A stretch of 64,000 bases of DNA from Stenotrophomonas rhizophila. GTDB taxonomy: Bacteria; Pseudomonadota; Gammaproteobacteria; Xanthomonadales; Xanthomonadaceae. The translations under genes were made by a program, and so were the position numbers. How positions within the stretch are numbered: position 1 is the first letter of the stretch; each line of letters begins with the position of its first letter. The notes under the pieces are model-generated. The model ran no database searches. It saw only the letters and a program-made list of their open reading frames with translations, and had not been told where the DNA came from. Shown one piece after another: positions 8,992-17,894 of this stretch. The stretch lies in assembly GCF_003751305.1 (NCBI RefSeq), contig NZ_RJKV01000001.1:1469586-1533585 (forward strand), written 5' to 3'.

Positions 8992-9462
8992 ATGCCGCAC
9001 CATGAAAAGGTCGCCCTCGCCGGCGTCATCGAACACGTGTTCGCGCACCGCTTCACCCTGATCTGCAACGATCAGGCGTATCTGGCAGACCTCGGCCCCA
9101 AAGGGGCAGAGGCGTTTGCGCTCAAGGAAGGCGTTGCCGTCAGGCTGGAAGGGGAACAGCGTCCGTCGGAAATCAAAGTGGCCCGTATCGCCAGGAAGGG
9201 CGGCAGCTTTGTAGAGGTGGAGCACAAGAAGCCGCATCACGGCCCCAAGCATCGTCACCCGGAGGGGTCGGCGGATCCTCGTGTCGCCGTGGCCGCAGTG
9301 AAGAAGGATGGCTGGACGCCAACCGGCGAGCCCGCGCGCAAGCCCAAGCACTTCGAAGTGCTCGCACGCCGTAAGGGTGGCGAGTGGACCGAGCTCCATG
9401 TGGACTTCTCGGGTGTGATCTACAAAGAGAAGCACGCCGACCCGGAGAAGTGGGGGCTGTAA
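8992..9462 (+). CDS. Conserved-looking hypothetical protein, basic
   Basis: 156 residues, no signal peptide or membrane helix. The first ~70 residues look like a small beta-rich domain (VALAGVIEHVFAHRFTLIC ... VAVRLEGEQRPSEIKVARI), which could be an OB-like fold; a Lys/His-rich linker (HKKPHHGPKHRHPE) follows, then a second short domain. The abundance of Lys and His suggests nucleic-acid or metal binding, but I recognise no family. A strong AGGAG lies 8 bases before the ATG. It is monocistronic, with a hairpin about 30 bases after the stop. Confidence 0.75.
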   Translation: MPHHEKVALAGVIEHVFAHRFTLICNDQAYLADLGPKGAEAFALKEGVAVRLEGEQRPSEIKVARIARKGGSFVEVEHKKPHHGPKHRHPEGSADPRVAVAAVKKDGWTPTGEPARKPKHFEVLARRKGGEWTELHVDFSGVIYKEKHADPEKWGL

Positions 9463-9492
9463 AACCCGGTCGGTCTGAAGCACATGGTACCC

Positions 9493-9517
9493 AGAGCCCT
9501 GGAGATTCCGGGGCTCT
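9493..9517 (+). terminator. Hairpin downstream of the 156-residue protein gene
   Basis: AGAGCCC and GGGCTCT form a perfect 7-bp stem around an 11-base loop that can itself pair GGA/TCC; it is followed by TTCT only, so it is at best a weak intrinsic terminator. Confidence 0.4.
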
Positions 9518-9615
9518 TCTGCGTGTGGCGCCACACGACCCTCACAGGCGGACGCGCATAACATGCGCGCCCCACCGGCATCGGGGCTGACCCAGCGAGC
9601 ATCGAGCCAACGCAC

Positions 9616-10875
9616 GTGAACCCACCTCCCCCTGCCCCCTTGCCCGTGCGCTCGGCTGATCGCTCGCTCGACGCGGTGAACTTTTTCCTGGCCGATGTCC
9701 GCGATGGATTGGGGCCGTATCTTGCGATCTACCTGTTGGCCGTGCACAAATGGGACCCAGCCAGCATCGGCCTGGTGATGACGGTGGGGGGACTCGCTGC
9801 CCTGCTGGCGCAGACGCCGGCAGGCGCGCTGATGGATCGGGTCAACGCCAAGCGGGCCACGGTCGTCATCGCTGCCCTTCTGGTCACCGGCAGTTGCGTC
9901 GTGCTGCCGTGGATCACCTCGTTCACGCTGGTGGCCGCGACCCAGGCTGTCAGCGCCGTCGCGGGTACCGTCTTTGCCCCGGCCATCGCGGCCATCTCGC
10001 TGGGCATCGTCGGGCCACGGGCGTTCGCGCGGCGCATGGGTCGCAATGAGACGTTCAATCACGCAGGGAACGCCGTTGCGGCGGTCCTGGCCGGGGGGCT
10101 GGCGTACATCGGAGGCCCGGTCGTGGTGTTCTACCTGATGGCCGCACTCACCCTGGCCAGCGTGGCCGCGGTGCTGATGGTGCCGGCCAAGGCCATCGAC
10201 CATGAGCAGGCGCGCGGATCGCCGGCCGCACCGGAGCGACAGCCGGGGCCATCCTCCTTTGGCATGCTCCTGCGCGACCGTACCCTGCTCACGCTGGCAG
10301 CGTGCTGTGCGCTGTTCCACCTGGCCAACGCGGCGATGCTGCCCCTGGTCGGTCAGAAACTCTCCCAGACCAACCCTGCGTTGGCCACCACCTTGACGGC
10401 GGCGTGCATCGTCGCGGCACAACTGGTCATGGTGCCGGCCGCGATGCTGGTCGGAACACGGGCCGATGTGTGGGGACGCAAGCCACTGCTGTTGGCCGGC
10501 TTTCTGATCCTGCCGATCCGTGGCGTACTTTATCCACTGTCCGATGCGCCGGCATGGCTGCTGGGTGTGCAACTGCTGGATGGCATCGGTGCGGGTATCT
10601 TCGGGGCGCTGCTCCCCGTCATGGTCAGTGATCTGACCCAGGGAACCGGCCGATTCAACGTCACGCTCGGTGCAGTCTCGACGGTCTTCGGGCTGGGTGC
10701 TGCGCTCAGTCCGGGCTTGGCCGGGGTGATCGTGCAGTTCGCTGGGTATGATGTCGCGTTCCTGACCCTGGCGGCGATTGCAGCCCTGGCCTTCGTGCTG
10801 GCAATGGCCATGCCGGAGACCCGACCTCACACAGGCCGCGCTTCCACGGTGGCAGCACCGACGGACGCGACCTGA
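9616..10875 (+). CDS. MFS transporter
   Basis: 419 residues with about 12 hydrophobic helices and the MFS loop 2-3 signature GALMDRVNAKR. A second signature (GTRADVWGRKPLL) occurs between helices 8 and 9. N-terminus NFFLADVRDGLGPYLAIYL resembles the group of drug/metabolite exporters found widely in proteobacteria. Start is GTG 9616. The gene ends 31 bases before the ArsB-like gene and may be cotranscribed with it. Substrate unknown. Confidence 0.85.
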   Translation: MNPPPPAPLPVRSADRSLDAVNFFLADVRDGLGPYLAIYLLAVHKWDPASIGLVMTVGGLAALLAQTPAGALMDRVNAKRATVVIAALLVTGSCVVLPWITSFTLVAATQAVSAVAGTVFAPAIAAISLGIVGPRAFARRMGRNETFNHAGNAVAAVLAGGLAYIGGPVVVFYLMAALTLASVAAVLMVPAKAIDHEQARGSPAAPERQPGPSSFGMLLRDRTLLTLAACCALFHLANAAMLPLVGQKLSQTNPALATTLTAACIVAAQLVMVPAAMLVGTRADVWGRKPLLLAGFLILPIRGVLYPLSDAPAWLLGVQLLDGIGAGIFGALLPVMVSDLTQGTGRFNVTLGAVSTVFGLGAALSPGLAGVIVQFAGYDVAFLTLAAIAALAFVLAMAMPETRPHTGRASTVAAPTDAT

Positions 10876-10906
10876 CGCCAGCCACTGCGTTTTTCCTGAG
10901 CCATGC

Positions 10907-12154
10907 ATGCACGTCCCCACAACCTCCCTGATCATCTGGATGGTGACCGCCGTTGCCACCAGCGGTGTCATCTTTCGTCCTTGGCGGATCCCCGAGTATG
11001 TCTGGGCACTGGGCGCTGCCGTGGTGCTGGTGGCGACAGGCCTGGTGCCCATCCCCACGGCCATCGCGGCGGTGGCCGAAGGCGGCGACGTCTACCTGTT
11101 CCTGATCGGCATGATGGTGCTGGCCGAGCTGGCGCGTCACGAGGGGCTGTTCGACTGGCTGGCCATGTATGCCGTCCAGCACGCCAAGGGATCCGGGCGG
11201 CGCCTGTTTGATCTGGTCTTCCTGGTCGGCACGCTGGTGACCATTTTCCTGTCCAACGACGCCACCGCCGTGGTGCTCACACCGGCGGTTTACGCGGCCT
11301 GCAAAGCGGCCCGCGCCAATCCATTGCCCTACCTGTTCGTCTGCGCGTTCATTGCCAACGCAGCCAGCTTCGTGCTGCCCATCTCCAATCCCGCCAACCT
11401 TGTGGTGTTCGGCAGCCACATGCCCTCGTTGCCAGAATGGCTGCGGCAGTTCAGCCTGCCGTCGCTGGCCGCGATCCTGATGACGTATCTGGTGCTGCGC
11501 CTGGCTCAACGCCGACAGATCGCCCACCCGCTGGCGGAGCGGATCGAGCACCGCGCCCTGTCCGAGGGCGGTCGCCTGTGCGCCATCGGTGTCGGGCTCA
11601 CCGGCATCGTGCTGCTGGTGACCTCGGCGATGAACGGCCCGCTAGGCGTGACGACCTTCTGCGCAGGTGCGCTCACCTTGGCGGCGGTTCGCCTGCGCCA
11701 GCGTCGCAGCCCGCTGCCGATACTGCGTCACGTCGCCTGGGGGGTGCTGCCCCTGGTGGCTGGCCTGTTCGTGCTGGTCGAAGCTGTTGCCCAGACCGGG
11801 GTGATCCGCACGGCGGCGCACGCATTGGATGCGCTGGCACGGACCTCGCCTTCGGAAGGCAGCTGGGTGGCAGGGATCGCGGCAGCGGTGGCGAGCAATC
11901 TGGCCAACAACCTGCCCATCGGGCTGGTGGCCGGCTCGCTGGGGCAGATGGCGGACCTGCCGGTGCACACCCGCGCGGCGCTGCTCATCGGCGTCGATCT
12001 GGGGCCGAACCTCTCGGTGAACGGGTCGCTGGCCACAATGCTGTGGCTGGTCGCGCTGCGTCGGGAGGGCGAGAACGTCAGCGCGCTGCAGTTCTTCAAG
12101 CTGGGCATGCTCGTGATGCCACCGGCATTGATCGCGGCGTTGCTGCTGCTCTGA
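10907..12154 (+). CDS. ArsB/SLC13-type ion transporter (arsenite-efflux-like permease)
   Basis: 415 residues, about 11 helices. The blocks VYLFLIGMMVLAELARHEGLF, FLSNDATAVVLTPAVY and ANAASFVLPISNPANLVVF match the ArsB branch of the ion transporter superfamily; a second half carries SNLANNLPIGLV and GVDLGPNLSVNGSLATM. ArsB proteins export arsenite or antimonite across the inner membrane. No arsR or arsC is adjacent, so arsenic as the real substrate is only likely. ATG 10907 chosen; upstream sequence in the same frame is the 3' end of the MFS gene. Confidence 0.85.
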   Translation: MHVPTTSLIIWMVTAVATSGVIFRPWRIPEYVWALGAAVVLVATGLVPIPTAIAAVAEGGDVYLFLIGMMVLAELARHEGLFDWLAMYAVQHAKGSGRRLFDLVFLVGTLVTIFLSNDATAVVLTPAVYAACKAARANPLPYLFVCAFIANAASFVLPISNPANLVVFGSHMPSLPEWLRQFSLPSLAAILMTYLVLRLAQRRQIAHPLAERIEHRALSEGGRLCAIGVGLTGIVLLVTSAMNGPLGVTTFCAGALTLAAVRLRQRRSPLPILRHVAWGVLPLVAGLFVLVEAVAQTGVIRTAAHALDALARTSPSEGSWVAGIAAAVASNLANNLPIGLVAGSLGQMADLPVHTRAALLIGVDLGPNLSVNGSLATMLWLVALRREGENVSALQFFKLGMLVMPPALIAALLLL

Positions 12155-12159
12155 TGATC

Positions 12160-12195
12160 GCGTGGCGTCGCGGCAATGCCGTGACGCCGACACGC
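12160..12195. terminator. Long hairpin between convergent genes
   Basis: GCGTG-GCGTC-G-CGGC pairs with GCCG-T-GACGC-CGA-CACGC around an AAT loop: 14 pairs with one G.T and one small bulge. It starts 5 bases after the arsB-like stop and abuts the stop of the convergent small gene. No U-run on either strand, so either a bidirectional 3'-end stabiliser or a weak terminator. Confidence 0.5.
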
Positions 12196-12441
12196 TCAAG
12201 CGGCTTTAGAGGTCCACTGGCGGAGCGTGGCGGCTTTGAGCGACTGCTCGCCGCAGCCGGTCGGGCAACGCAGTACCCGTGACGCCGCGTTGCTGACAAA
12301 GCCAGCGCCTTCCTGCGCCTTGAAGATCACCTCACACGACAGGCAGCGCGCCACCATCGAATACAGGTGAACGATGCGGCCGCTGCAAGGGTCCTGCAGC
12401 GCGCTCACATCCAGCAGGTCGAAGTGGCAGCTGTCGGGCAT
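12196..12441 (-). CDS. Small cysteine-rich hypothetical protein
   Basis: 81 residues beginning MPDSCHFDLLDVSALQ, with six cysteines including a CLSC pair (VARCLSCEVIFKAQ) and RCPTGCG, which together could form a small zinc site. The frame is open upstream to 12645 but the extension is Arg-rich shadow sequence overlapping the porin 3' end, so the ATG at 12441 is preferred. No family recognised. It lies 127 bases downstream of the sugar-dehydrogenase operon on the same strand. Confidence 0.5.
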   Translation of the reverse strand: MPDSCHFDLLDVSALQDPCSGRIVHLYSMVARCLSCEVIFKAQEGAGFVSNAASRVLRCPTGCGEQSLKAATLRQWTSKAA

Positions 12442-12568
12442 CGCACGGCGGGGAAACGGTGGGGAAACGGTCGTCTGCGGGTTCACGCGTGCCAGCCTCG
12501 ATGGTGAGGGCATCACTTTAGGCATCCACATGTGGAGCGTACGTGCACTGGACGACCGTGCCGCGTGA

Positions 12569-13840
12569 TCACAGCGTGGCCTGCGCCTGCAGCGTGAACA
12601 CCCAGCTGTCCGGGCGGCTCTCATACGCCCCGGGGCGGGCCACATACTGCACCGCAGGCCGCAGGATCAGCCACGGAGTGACCTGCACACCGTAATTGAG
12701 CTCCACGAACTGCTCGTTGCGCTGCACGTCCTTGCCGGTGATGCGCTGGTACTGGGCAAGGCGGTCGGAGATGTCCAGCCGGGTCCATGCCAGGCTCAGC
12801 ACATCATCCTCGCGGGATGCCACCACACCGCGCCAACTCAGGCCGGCTTCCCACGAATACCGCATGAGGCCGGTCTTGGCATCCGCACGCGTGGCCACGC
12901 CGAATACCGACAGACCGCGCACGGTGTCGCCTTCGGGCTTCAGCACGCGCTGCGCCAGCTGGATGTACGAACCGCTGCGATGCGACGCGCGCGGTGCGGC
13001 CGGATTGCCGATGTCGTCCGCGTTGGACGTGTCCAGGTAATAGCCGACCTTGTAGGTGCCACCATAATGCTCGCCGGTGTTGCCGTGGCTGTAGCCCACT
13101 TCCACGGGCAGGAACAGGCCGGTCTTGCCACGGTCGGACACGCGGAAGCCACTGCCCTCCTGCTTGCGCATCGGCACGACATCGTAAATGCCGGTCTGTG
13201 CGTACCAGCCCGAGGGATCAGCCCACTTCACCCGCAGGCCCCACTGGCCGGTCGGATTGTCCAGCCAACCGGAGCTGTAGATCGGGCCCAGCGGATGGCC
13301 GCACTGGCCGTTGTTGTTGAAGTTGCAGGTGTACGGCAAACCGCCGAAGTCGTTGCCCATCGAGTAGAAGCCGCCCTTCAGGCTCAACCGCTTGTCCAGC
13401 AGCCAGCGCTCGTAGGAGAGCTCGTTGAAGCGCAGGTTCTGCCCTTGGCCATAGAACGCCTGGTTCTGCACGTAGGAACCGGTCGAGCGGTCATTGACCG
13501 CATTGCCGAAGCGGTCGGAGAACACCACCCGCATCGTGCCGTCGAAACCGAAGGCCTTGCCGGTATCGATCATGGCACCGAAATCAACGTGCTCGGCCGT
13601 GGACCAGCCGGTACCCTTGTAGCCATCGCTGTTGACGCCGGTGGCGATCACGATGCGTGCGCTCGGGGTCACGCCACGGTCCTGCAGCCAGATGCGGGCC
13701 GCCCAGCCCGCACTGAGCGGTGTCTGGGCAATGGTGTCCACGGCCTTGGGTTTGGGGACCTCTGGTTCAGCCGCCCATGCCGGCAAGACGGCCGCGGAGG
13801 CCATCAGCCCGAGGCTTACAACGAAGGAGGTGCGCTTCAT
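12569..13840 (-). CDS. OprB-family carbohydrate-selective porin
   Basis: 423 residues with a signal peptide (MKRTSFVVSLGLMASAAVLPAWA). The body is rich in amphipathic beta strands with the OprB-type blocks RFNELSYERWLL, SMGNDFGG and GWYAQTGIYDV, and it ends in an outer-membrane-type alternating strand (SWVFTLQAQATL). OprB porins admit glucose and other sugars into the periplasm, which fits its place as last gene of a periplasmic sugar-dehydrogenase operon. Its ATG overlaps the cytochrome c stop (ATGA). Confidence 0.88.
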   Translation of the reverse strand: MKRTSFVVSLGLMASAAVLPAWAAEPEVPKPKAVDTIAQTPLSAGWAARIWLQDRGVTPSARIVIATGVNSDGYKGTGWSTAEHVDFGAMIDTGKAFGFDGTMRVVFSDRFGNAVNDRSTGSYVQNQAFYGQGQNLRFNELSYERWLLDKRLSLKGGFYSMGNDFGGLPYTCNFNNNGQCGHPLGPIYSSGWLDNPTGQWGLRVKWADPSGWYAQTGIYDVVPMRKQEGSGFRVSDRGKTGLFLPVEVGYSHGNTGEHYGGTYKVGYYLDTSNADDIGNPAAPRASHRSGSYIQLAQRVLKPEGDTVRGLSVFGVATRADAKTGLMRYSWEAGLSWRGVVASREDDVLSLAWTRLDISDRLAQYQRITGKDVQRNEQFVELNYGVQVTPWLILRPAVQYVARPGAYESRPDSWVFTLQAQATL

Positions 13841-15234
13841 GCCGAAGCCCTCCGCTGCTTGCGCCTGGTCCACGCGCGTCGCACCAGCAGGATCACCACC
13901 ACGAAAGCCGCAAGCCCCAGGATGAGCAACGGCAGCCAAAGGCGCGCGATCTTGGCGAGCAGCGGTTTCTCGCCACCATCGCGGATCAGCGCGACCTGGG
14001 CAGCGGTGACCAGGTCGCCAGGGCCGAAGGTGGTCCGCACGTAGCTGGCGACCGCGGCGATGTCGGCATCGCTCAGCGCCTGTACGTAGGAACCTTCCGA
14101 AAAGTGCGGCATCACTACGTGCTTACCGTCCACCTCGCGGTCGATGCCGCCGATGATGGTCGCCACCAGGTTCTGTGGCCGGACCATGCCGACGGTGCTG
14201 TTGTGCACCAGCGACGGGTAGTAGCCGTCGTTGCTGCCCTCGCCCCGGGAGCCATGGCAGCTGGCGCAGAGGCCGGAATACAGCACGGCACCGGAGGCGA
14301 TGGGCGCGTCCGTGCCGCGAATCGCGGGCTCGCCCGGTGCCGTGGCGGCATCGCCCCAGGCGAACGCAGCACGGGTGGCATCCTTGTCAGCCACGGCCGG
14401 CACCGTCCGCAGATAGGTCACGATCGCGCTGATGTCGTCGTCGCGCAGTTTGGAAAGGCTGTTCGTGACCGCCTCGGCCATACCGCCACCGGCCTGACCT
14501 TTGCCCTCAACCCGGCCGGTCTTCAGGTACTGGGCCAGTTCGTCATCGGTCCATCCGCCGATCCCGCTGATCGGATGCGACGTGATGTTGGGCGCGTACC
14601 AATCGCCCAGCGAACCACCGGCAAAGGCTTTGCCGCCCACTTCCTGCATCATCAGGCCGCGCGGACTGTGGCAGCTGGAGCAGTGCGCCAACCCTTCCAC
14701 CAGGTAGGCACCCCGATTCCATTGGGCACTCTGCGCCGTATCAGGTTTGAACGGGGTCTTGTCCAGGAACAGCAGATTCCACACCGCCATGGACGAGCGC
14801 ACGCTGAAGGGGAATGGCAGCTCGGTGGTACGTGCCTCCTCATCGACCGGTGCGACCGCCTGCATGAAGTAGACGTACAGCGCGTGGATATCCTCGTCGG
14901 TCAGCTTGGCGTAGGAGGTGTACGGCATCGCCGGATACAGATGGGCACCATCCTTGCGCACGCCCTCACGGACCGCCTTGGCGAAATCGGCCTCCGTGTA
15001 GTTGCCAATGCCGTGGGACTTGGACGGGGTAATATTGCTCGCCCAGATCTCGCCCAGCGGCGAGGCGATCGCGTAGCCGCCGGCGTAAGGCCTGCCCTGC
15101 TTCGGGCTGGTGTGACACGCCACGCAGTCCGCGGCCACGGACAGGTAACGCCCACGTTCGACGGTGTCATCGGCGCGCGCGGTGTGGCTGACGCCGGTCA
15201 ACAGGCCCAATGCGATGAGCACGACGGTCTTCAT
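13837..15234 (-). CDS. Triheme cytochrome c subunit of a membrane-bound sugar/alcohol dehydrogenase
   Basis: 465 residues: signal peptide (MKTVVLIALGLLTGVSHTARA), three c-type heme motifs (CVACH, CSSCH, CASCH), and a C-terminal membrane anchor (LWLPLLILGLAAFVVVILLV) followed by Arg-rich residues. This matches the cytochrome subunit of FAD-dependent gluconate, fructose and sorbitol dehydrogenases, which passes electrons from the flavoprotein to ubiquinone at the periplasmic face. Overlaps the flavoprotein gene and the porin gene by 4 bases each. Confidence 0.92.
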   Translation of the reverse strand: MKTVVLIALGLLTGVSHTARADDTVERGRYLSVAADCVACHTSPKQGRPYAGGYAIASPLGEIWASNITPSKSHGIGNYTEADFAKAVREGVRKDGAHLYPAMPYTSYAKLTDEDIHALYVYFMQAVAPVDEEARTTELPFPFSVRSSMAVWNLLFLDKTPFKPDTAQSAQWNRGAYLVEGLAHCSSCHSPRGLMMQEVGGKAFAGGSLGDWYAPNITSHPISGIGGWTDDELAQYLKTGRVEGKGQAGGGMAEAVTNSLSKLRDDDISAIVTYLRTVPAVADKDATRAAFAWGDAATAPGEPAIRGTDAPIASGAVLYSGLCASCHGSRGEGSNDGYYPSLVHNSTVGMVRPQNLVATIIGGIDREVDGKHVVMPHFSEGSYVQALSDADIAAVASYVRTTFGPGDLVTAAQVALIRDGGEKPLLAKIARLWLPLLILGLAAFVVVILLVRRAWTRRKQRRASA

Positions 15235-16871
15235 GCGGCACGCTCGATGGCATCGGCAGCGCGCAGGGCCAACGCGGCCATGGTCAAGGTGCTGTTGACG
15301 ACGCTGGCCGAGACCATCGCGCTGCCGCCCGGCAGCCACAGGTTCGGATGATCATGCGCGCGGCAATCGCCATCGACCACGGAATCGCGCGGATCCGCAC
15401 CCATGATGGTCGAGCCCATGATGTGGTTGTTGGCATTGAGCGCCGTGGTGATCACGAATTCTTCGGCGTTGAACAGCGTGCCGATGTGCCGCAGCTGCTC
15501 GCAGGATTTGTCGTAGCCCTTGCGCGCGTAATCGCCCAGCGAGTAATGGATGTCCGGGCAGGCCAGGCCATGGCCATCGACACGGGTCTTGGACAGCGTC
15601 AGCCGGTTGCTCGGGTCGGGCAGCGGCTCCAGGCTGATCGACAGGTCCACCCCGTAGATCGCGCGGCGTCGGATCTCCGCGTCCAGCGCCTCACCGGCCA
15701 GCCCCATCTTCAGTGCCTGGTCGGTGGCGATCGCCACCCGACTGATGTTGTTGAGGATGATCTTGGTCGCCGAATACTCCGACCGGAACGCGCCATCCCG
15801 TGGCCCGACCATGCAGCTGGACTGCGCCGGGCCACGCCCGAGCCAGATCGGGCGGTCCGCGATGAAGGAGCAGTGGAAGCCGGAGTGGTCCAGCATGTTG
15901 CGCCCGACCTGGTCGGACGAATTGGCGATGCCGTTCGGGTTCTGTTCGTTGGCGGCCAGCAGCAGCAGACGCGGCGTCTCCAGCGCGTTGCAGGCGATCA
16001 CGAAACTGCGCCCGGTGGCCTTGTGGCTGACCTTGTCGCTGTCATACCAGTGAATGGCGGTCACCCGGTTCTGCGCATCGGTGTCGATCTTGTAGGCCAC
16101 CGCTTCAGCCAGCACCTTGGCGCCCAGCGCTTCGGCGGCCTGCACGGTGTGGACGCCGTTGTACATGGCCCCGATCGGGCAGATCGGCTGGCAGTTGTTG
16201 TTGCCACAGCACGCGGGGCGATCATTCCAGGGCTTGATCATGCGCCCCTGCGGAATCGGCACCAGGTTGTAGCCGTGTGGATTGACCACCTCGGCAAACA
16301 CCTTGTCGCCGTTGCCCCACGGAATCATGTCGGCCAGGTACGGCTTGGAGCGCTGCGAGGGGCTCTGCTGCGCGGGATCATTCGGGCCGGAGACGCCCAT
16401 GGCCTCTTCAGCGCGGCAGTAGTACGGCTCGATGTCCTCGTAGCTGATCGGCCAATCGCGGCCGACCCCGTAGGCGGACTGCATCTTGAAATCGACCGGC
16501 AGATGGCGCCAGCAGGAGGCAGCCCAATGCCAGGTGGTGCCACCGACCGCCTTGATGAAGCCCTGATGGAAGCTGCTGGCATCGGGGCCGGTCAGGCCGA
16601 CGTAGTCGTTGGCGGGGAAGTACAGTGGCGCCGTCGCGAATTTCGATTGCGGGAAGGGCCCTTGGAAATCGCTGCCGATGCGCCGCTCGAAGCTGACGTT
16701 GCGCCAGTTTTCGACCACGTCGGCGCGATTCAGGCGCGGCCCGGCTTCGAGCACAAGCACGGATTTGCCAGCACGCACCAACTGGTGGGCGATCAACGCA
16801 CCGACCACGCCAGAGCCGACGATCACGACGTCGGCATCGGCGTCGCCATCACGGAAAACCGGAGCTTTCAT
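15231..16871 (-). CDS. GMC-family FAD-dependent oxidoreductase (large catalytic subunit)
   Basis: 546 residues. N-terminal dinucleotide-binding motif VVIVGSGVVGALIAHQL and the GMC C-terminal block NLWLPGGSAMVSASVVNSTLTM, preceded by NNHIMGSTIMG, place it among gluconate/2-ketogluconate/fructose/sorbitol dehydrogenase large subunits. It has no signal peptide of its own; in this family it is exported with the Tat-dependent small subunit, which is encoded immediately upstream. The exact sugar cannot be read from sequence. Confidence 0.92.
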   Translation of the reverse strand: MKAPVFRDGDADADVVIVGSGVVGALIAHQLVRAGKSVLVLEAGPRLNRADVVENWRNVSFERRIGSDFQGPFPQSKFATAPLYFPANDYVGLTGPDASSFHQGFIKAVGGTTWHWAASCWRHLPVDFKMQSAYGVGRDWPISYEDIEPYYCRAEEAMGVSGPNDPAQQSPSQRSKPYLADMIPWGNGDKVFAEVVNPHGYNLVPIPQGRMIKPWNDRPACCGNNNCQPICPIGAMYNGVHTVQAAEALGAKVLAEAVAYKIDTDAQNRVTAIHWYDSDKVSHKATGRSFVIACNALETPRLLLLAANEQNPNGIANSSDQVGRNMLDHSGFHCSFIADRPIWLGRGPAQSSCMVGPRDGAFRSEYSATKIILNNISRVAIATDQALKMGLAGEALDAEIRRRAIYGVDLSISLEPLPDPSNRLTLSKTRVDGHGLACPDIHYSLGDYARKGYDKSCEQLRHIGTLFNAEEFVITTALNANNHIMGSTIMGADPRDSVVDGDCRAHDHPNLWLPGGSAMVSASVVNSTLTMAALALRAADAIERAA

Positions 16872-16916
16872 GAGAGGAATCCAGATCTGGAACAGAAGAG
16901 AGAGGGCCGCGCGGAC

Positions 16917-17462
16917 TTAGGCGCGTGCTCGAATCGGGGCCGGCGGCTCAGCGGTCCACCAGGCGGGGCCGCCTTGGGCGTAGGTCGGTGGTGAAAGACC
17001 GTCATCCACGCAACGCTGCATCAGCGCATCGCGGTAGGACACGGTCACGGCGTGCACGCCCTTGCCAACGGTGCCCGTGTACCACGCGGTGATGATGGCC
17101 AACGCGGCGGGTTTCGCGTCGCCCGCCGCCGCGATCAGCGCCTGTGCGCCAGTCACCTGCCCTGCCAGAGTGACCAGGGTGGGGAACTGCGCATGCAGCT
17201 CGGGCTGAAGATGGGCGAACGCCTGCTCGATCCGGTCGGCCGTGGCCGGGTTCAGATCGGTCTTGCCGGTCAACGCGTGAGAGAGGTCGAGGAAGGCGGT
17301 GCCGGTCTTGGCCGCAGGCGCCGTTGCAGCCGGCGCTGCCACCGCAGGCGCTTTGTCACGGCAGGCCGCGAGCAGCGAAACCGAACCGACCGCAAGAAGG
17401 AAGCCTCGTCGTGTGAGGCCTTGCCCCCGACGATGCTCGTCCAATCCCTCGGGAATACTCAT
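16917..17462 (-). CDS. Small Tat-exported subunit of the sugar dehydrogenase
   Basis: 181 residues with a twin-arginine signal (LTRRGFLLAVGSVSLLAAC) ending in a Cys, then an Ala/Pro-rich linker and a domain characteristic of the membrane-bound FAD-containing D-sorbitol dehydrogenase small-subunit family (AIITAWYTGTVG, YRDALMQRCVDDGL). It escorts the folded flavoprotein across the membrane. First gene of the four-gene leftward operon; I chose ATG 17462 rather than the longer frame to 17537. A 45-base gap separates it from the flavoprotein gene. Confidence 0.88.
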   Translation of the reverse strand: MSIPEGLDEHRRGQGLTRRGFLLAVGSVSLLAACRDKAPAVAAPAATAPAAKTGTAFLDLSHALTGKTDLNPATADRIEQAFAHLQPELHAQFPTLVTLAGQVTGAQALIAAAGDAKPAALAIITAWYTGTVGKGVHAVTVSYRDALMQRCVDDGLSPPTYAQGGPAWWTAEPPAPIRARA

Positions 17463-17554
17463 GATGTGAACTCTGCTCCGTAACACGCCGGCTCCCCGCC
17501 CGTAGACCACGGAACGGCTAAGCTTCGACGGCGACAAGGCTACTCCCCCTGTCT

Positions 17555-17580
17555 GTCATCACGGAGTGATAAGTGATGAC
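17555..17580. promoter_or_regulatory. Inverted repeat between divergent units (candidate operator)
   Basis: GTCATCAC, 10 bases, GTGATGAC: perfect 8-bp arms. Inside it, ATCAC-GGA-GTGAT forms a second overlapping repeat. It lies 93 bases upstream of the dehydrogenase operon and 62 upstream of the lipoprotein gene, so it could serve either direction. Confidence 0.4.
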
Positions 17581-17642
17581 TCACGCACCGCGCACGGCAT
17601 CGGCGTTACAAACCGGGCTCGTCTCACTTCCGGAGAATCGCC

Positions 17643-17888
17643 ATGCGAACCGTGTTGTTCAGTGCCCTTGCGGCGATGGCGTTGGCGGGCTGCAACAAGG
17701 CCGAGCCCACCGATCAGGGCAAGCACGCCGATACCATCGAGCAGCCTGCACCTGCACCGGCGGGCAACGCGTCCTCGCGCAACGTGCCCGGCGGTGGCAG
17801 TGGGACGGCGGCCTCCGAAACGCAGGATTCCGGGCATGGCACGGAAGCCCCGGCAGAGCCCACGCGCGATTCGCCACCGAAGCGGTAG
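17643..17888 (+). CDS. Small lipoprotein, low complexity
   Basis: 81 residues. A lipobox (LAGC, Cys17) ends the signal peptide; the mature part is Pro/Ala/Gly/Ser-rich with no predicted fold (PAPAPAGNASSRNVPGGG). Probably a periplasmic or outer-membrane-anchored small lipoprotein. GGAGA sits 7 bases before the ATG. It is divergent from the sugar-dehydrogenase operon and is followed after 6 bases by a 52-residue gene. Confidence 0.75.
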   Translation: MRTVLFSALAAMALAGCNKAEPTDQGKHADTIEQPAPAPAGNASSRNVPGGGSGTAASETQDSGHGTEAPAEPTRDSPPKR

Positions 17889-17894
17889 GCCGTC

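Noticed and set aside
8866..11064. 732-residue open frame antisense to the unknown protein and MFS genes
   Set aside because: Spans several real genes and an intergenic gap; no domain.
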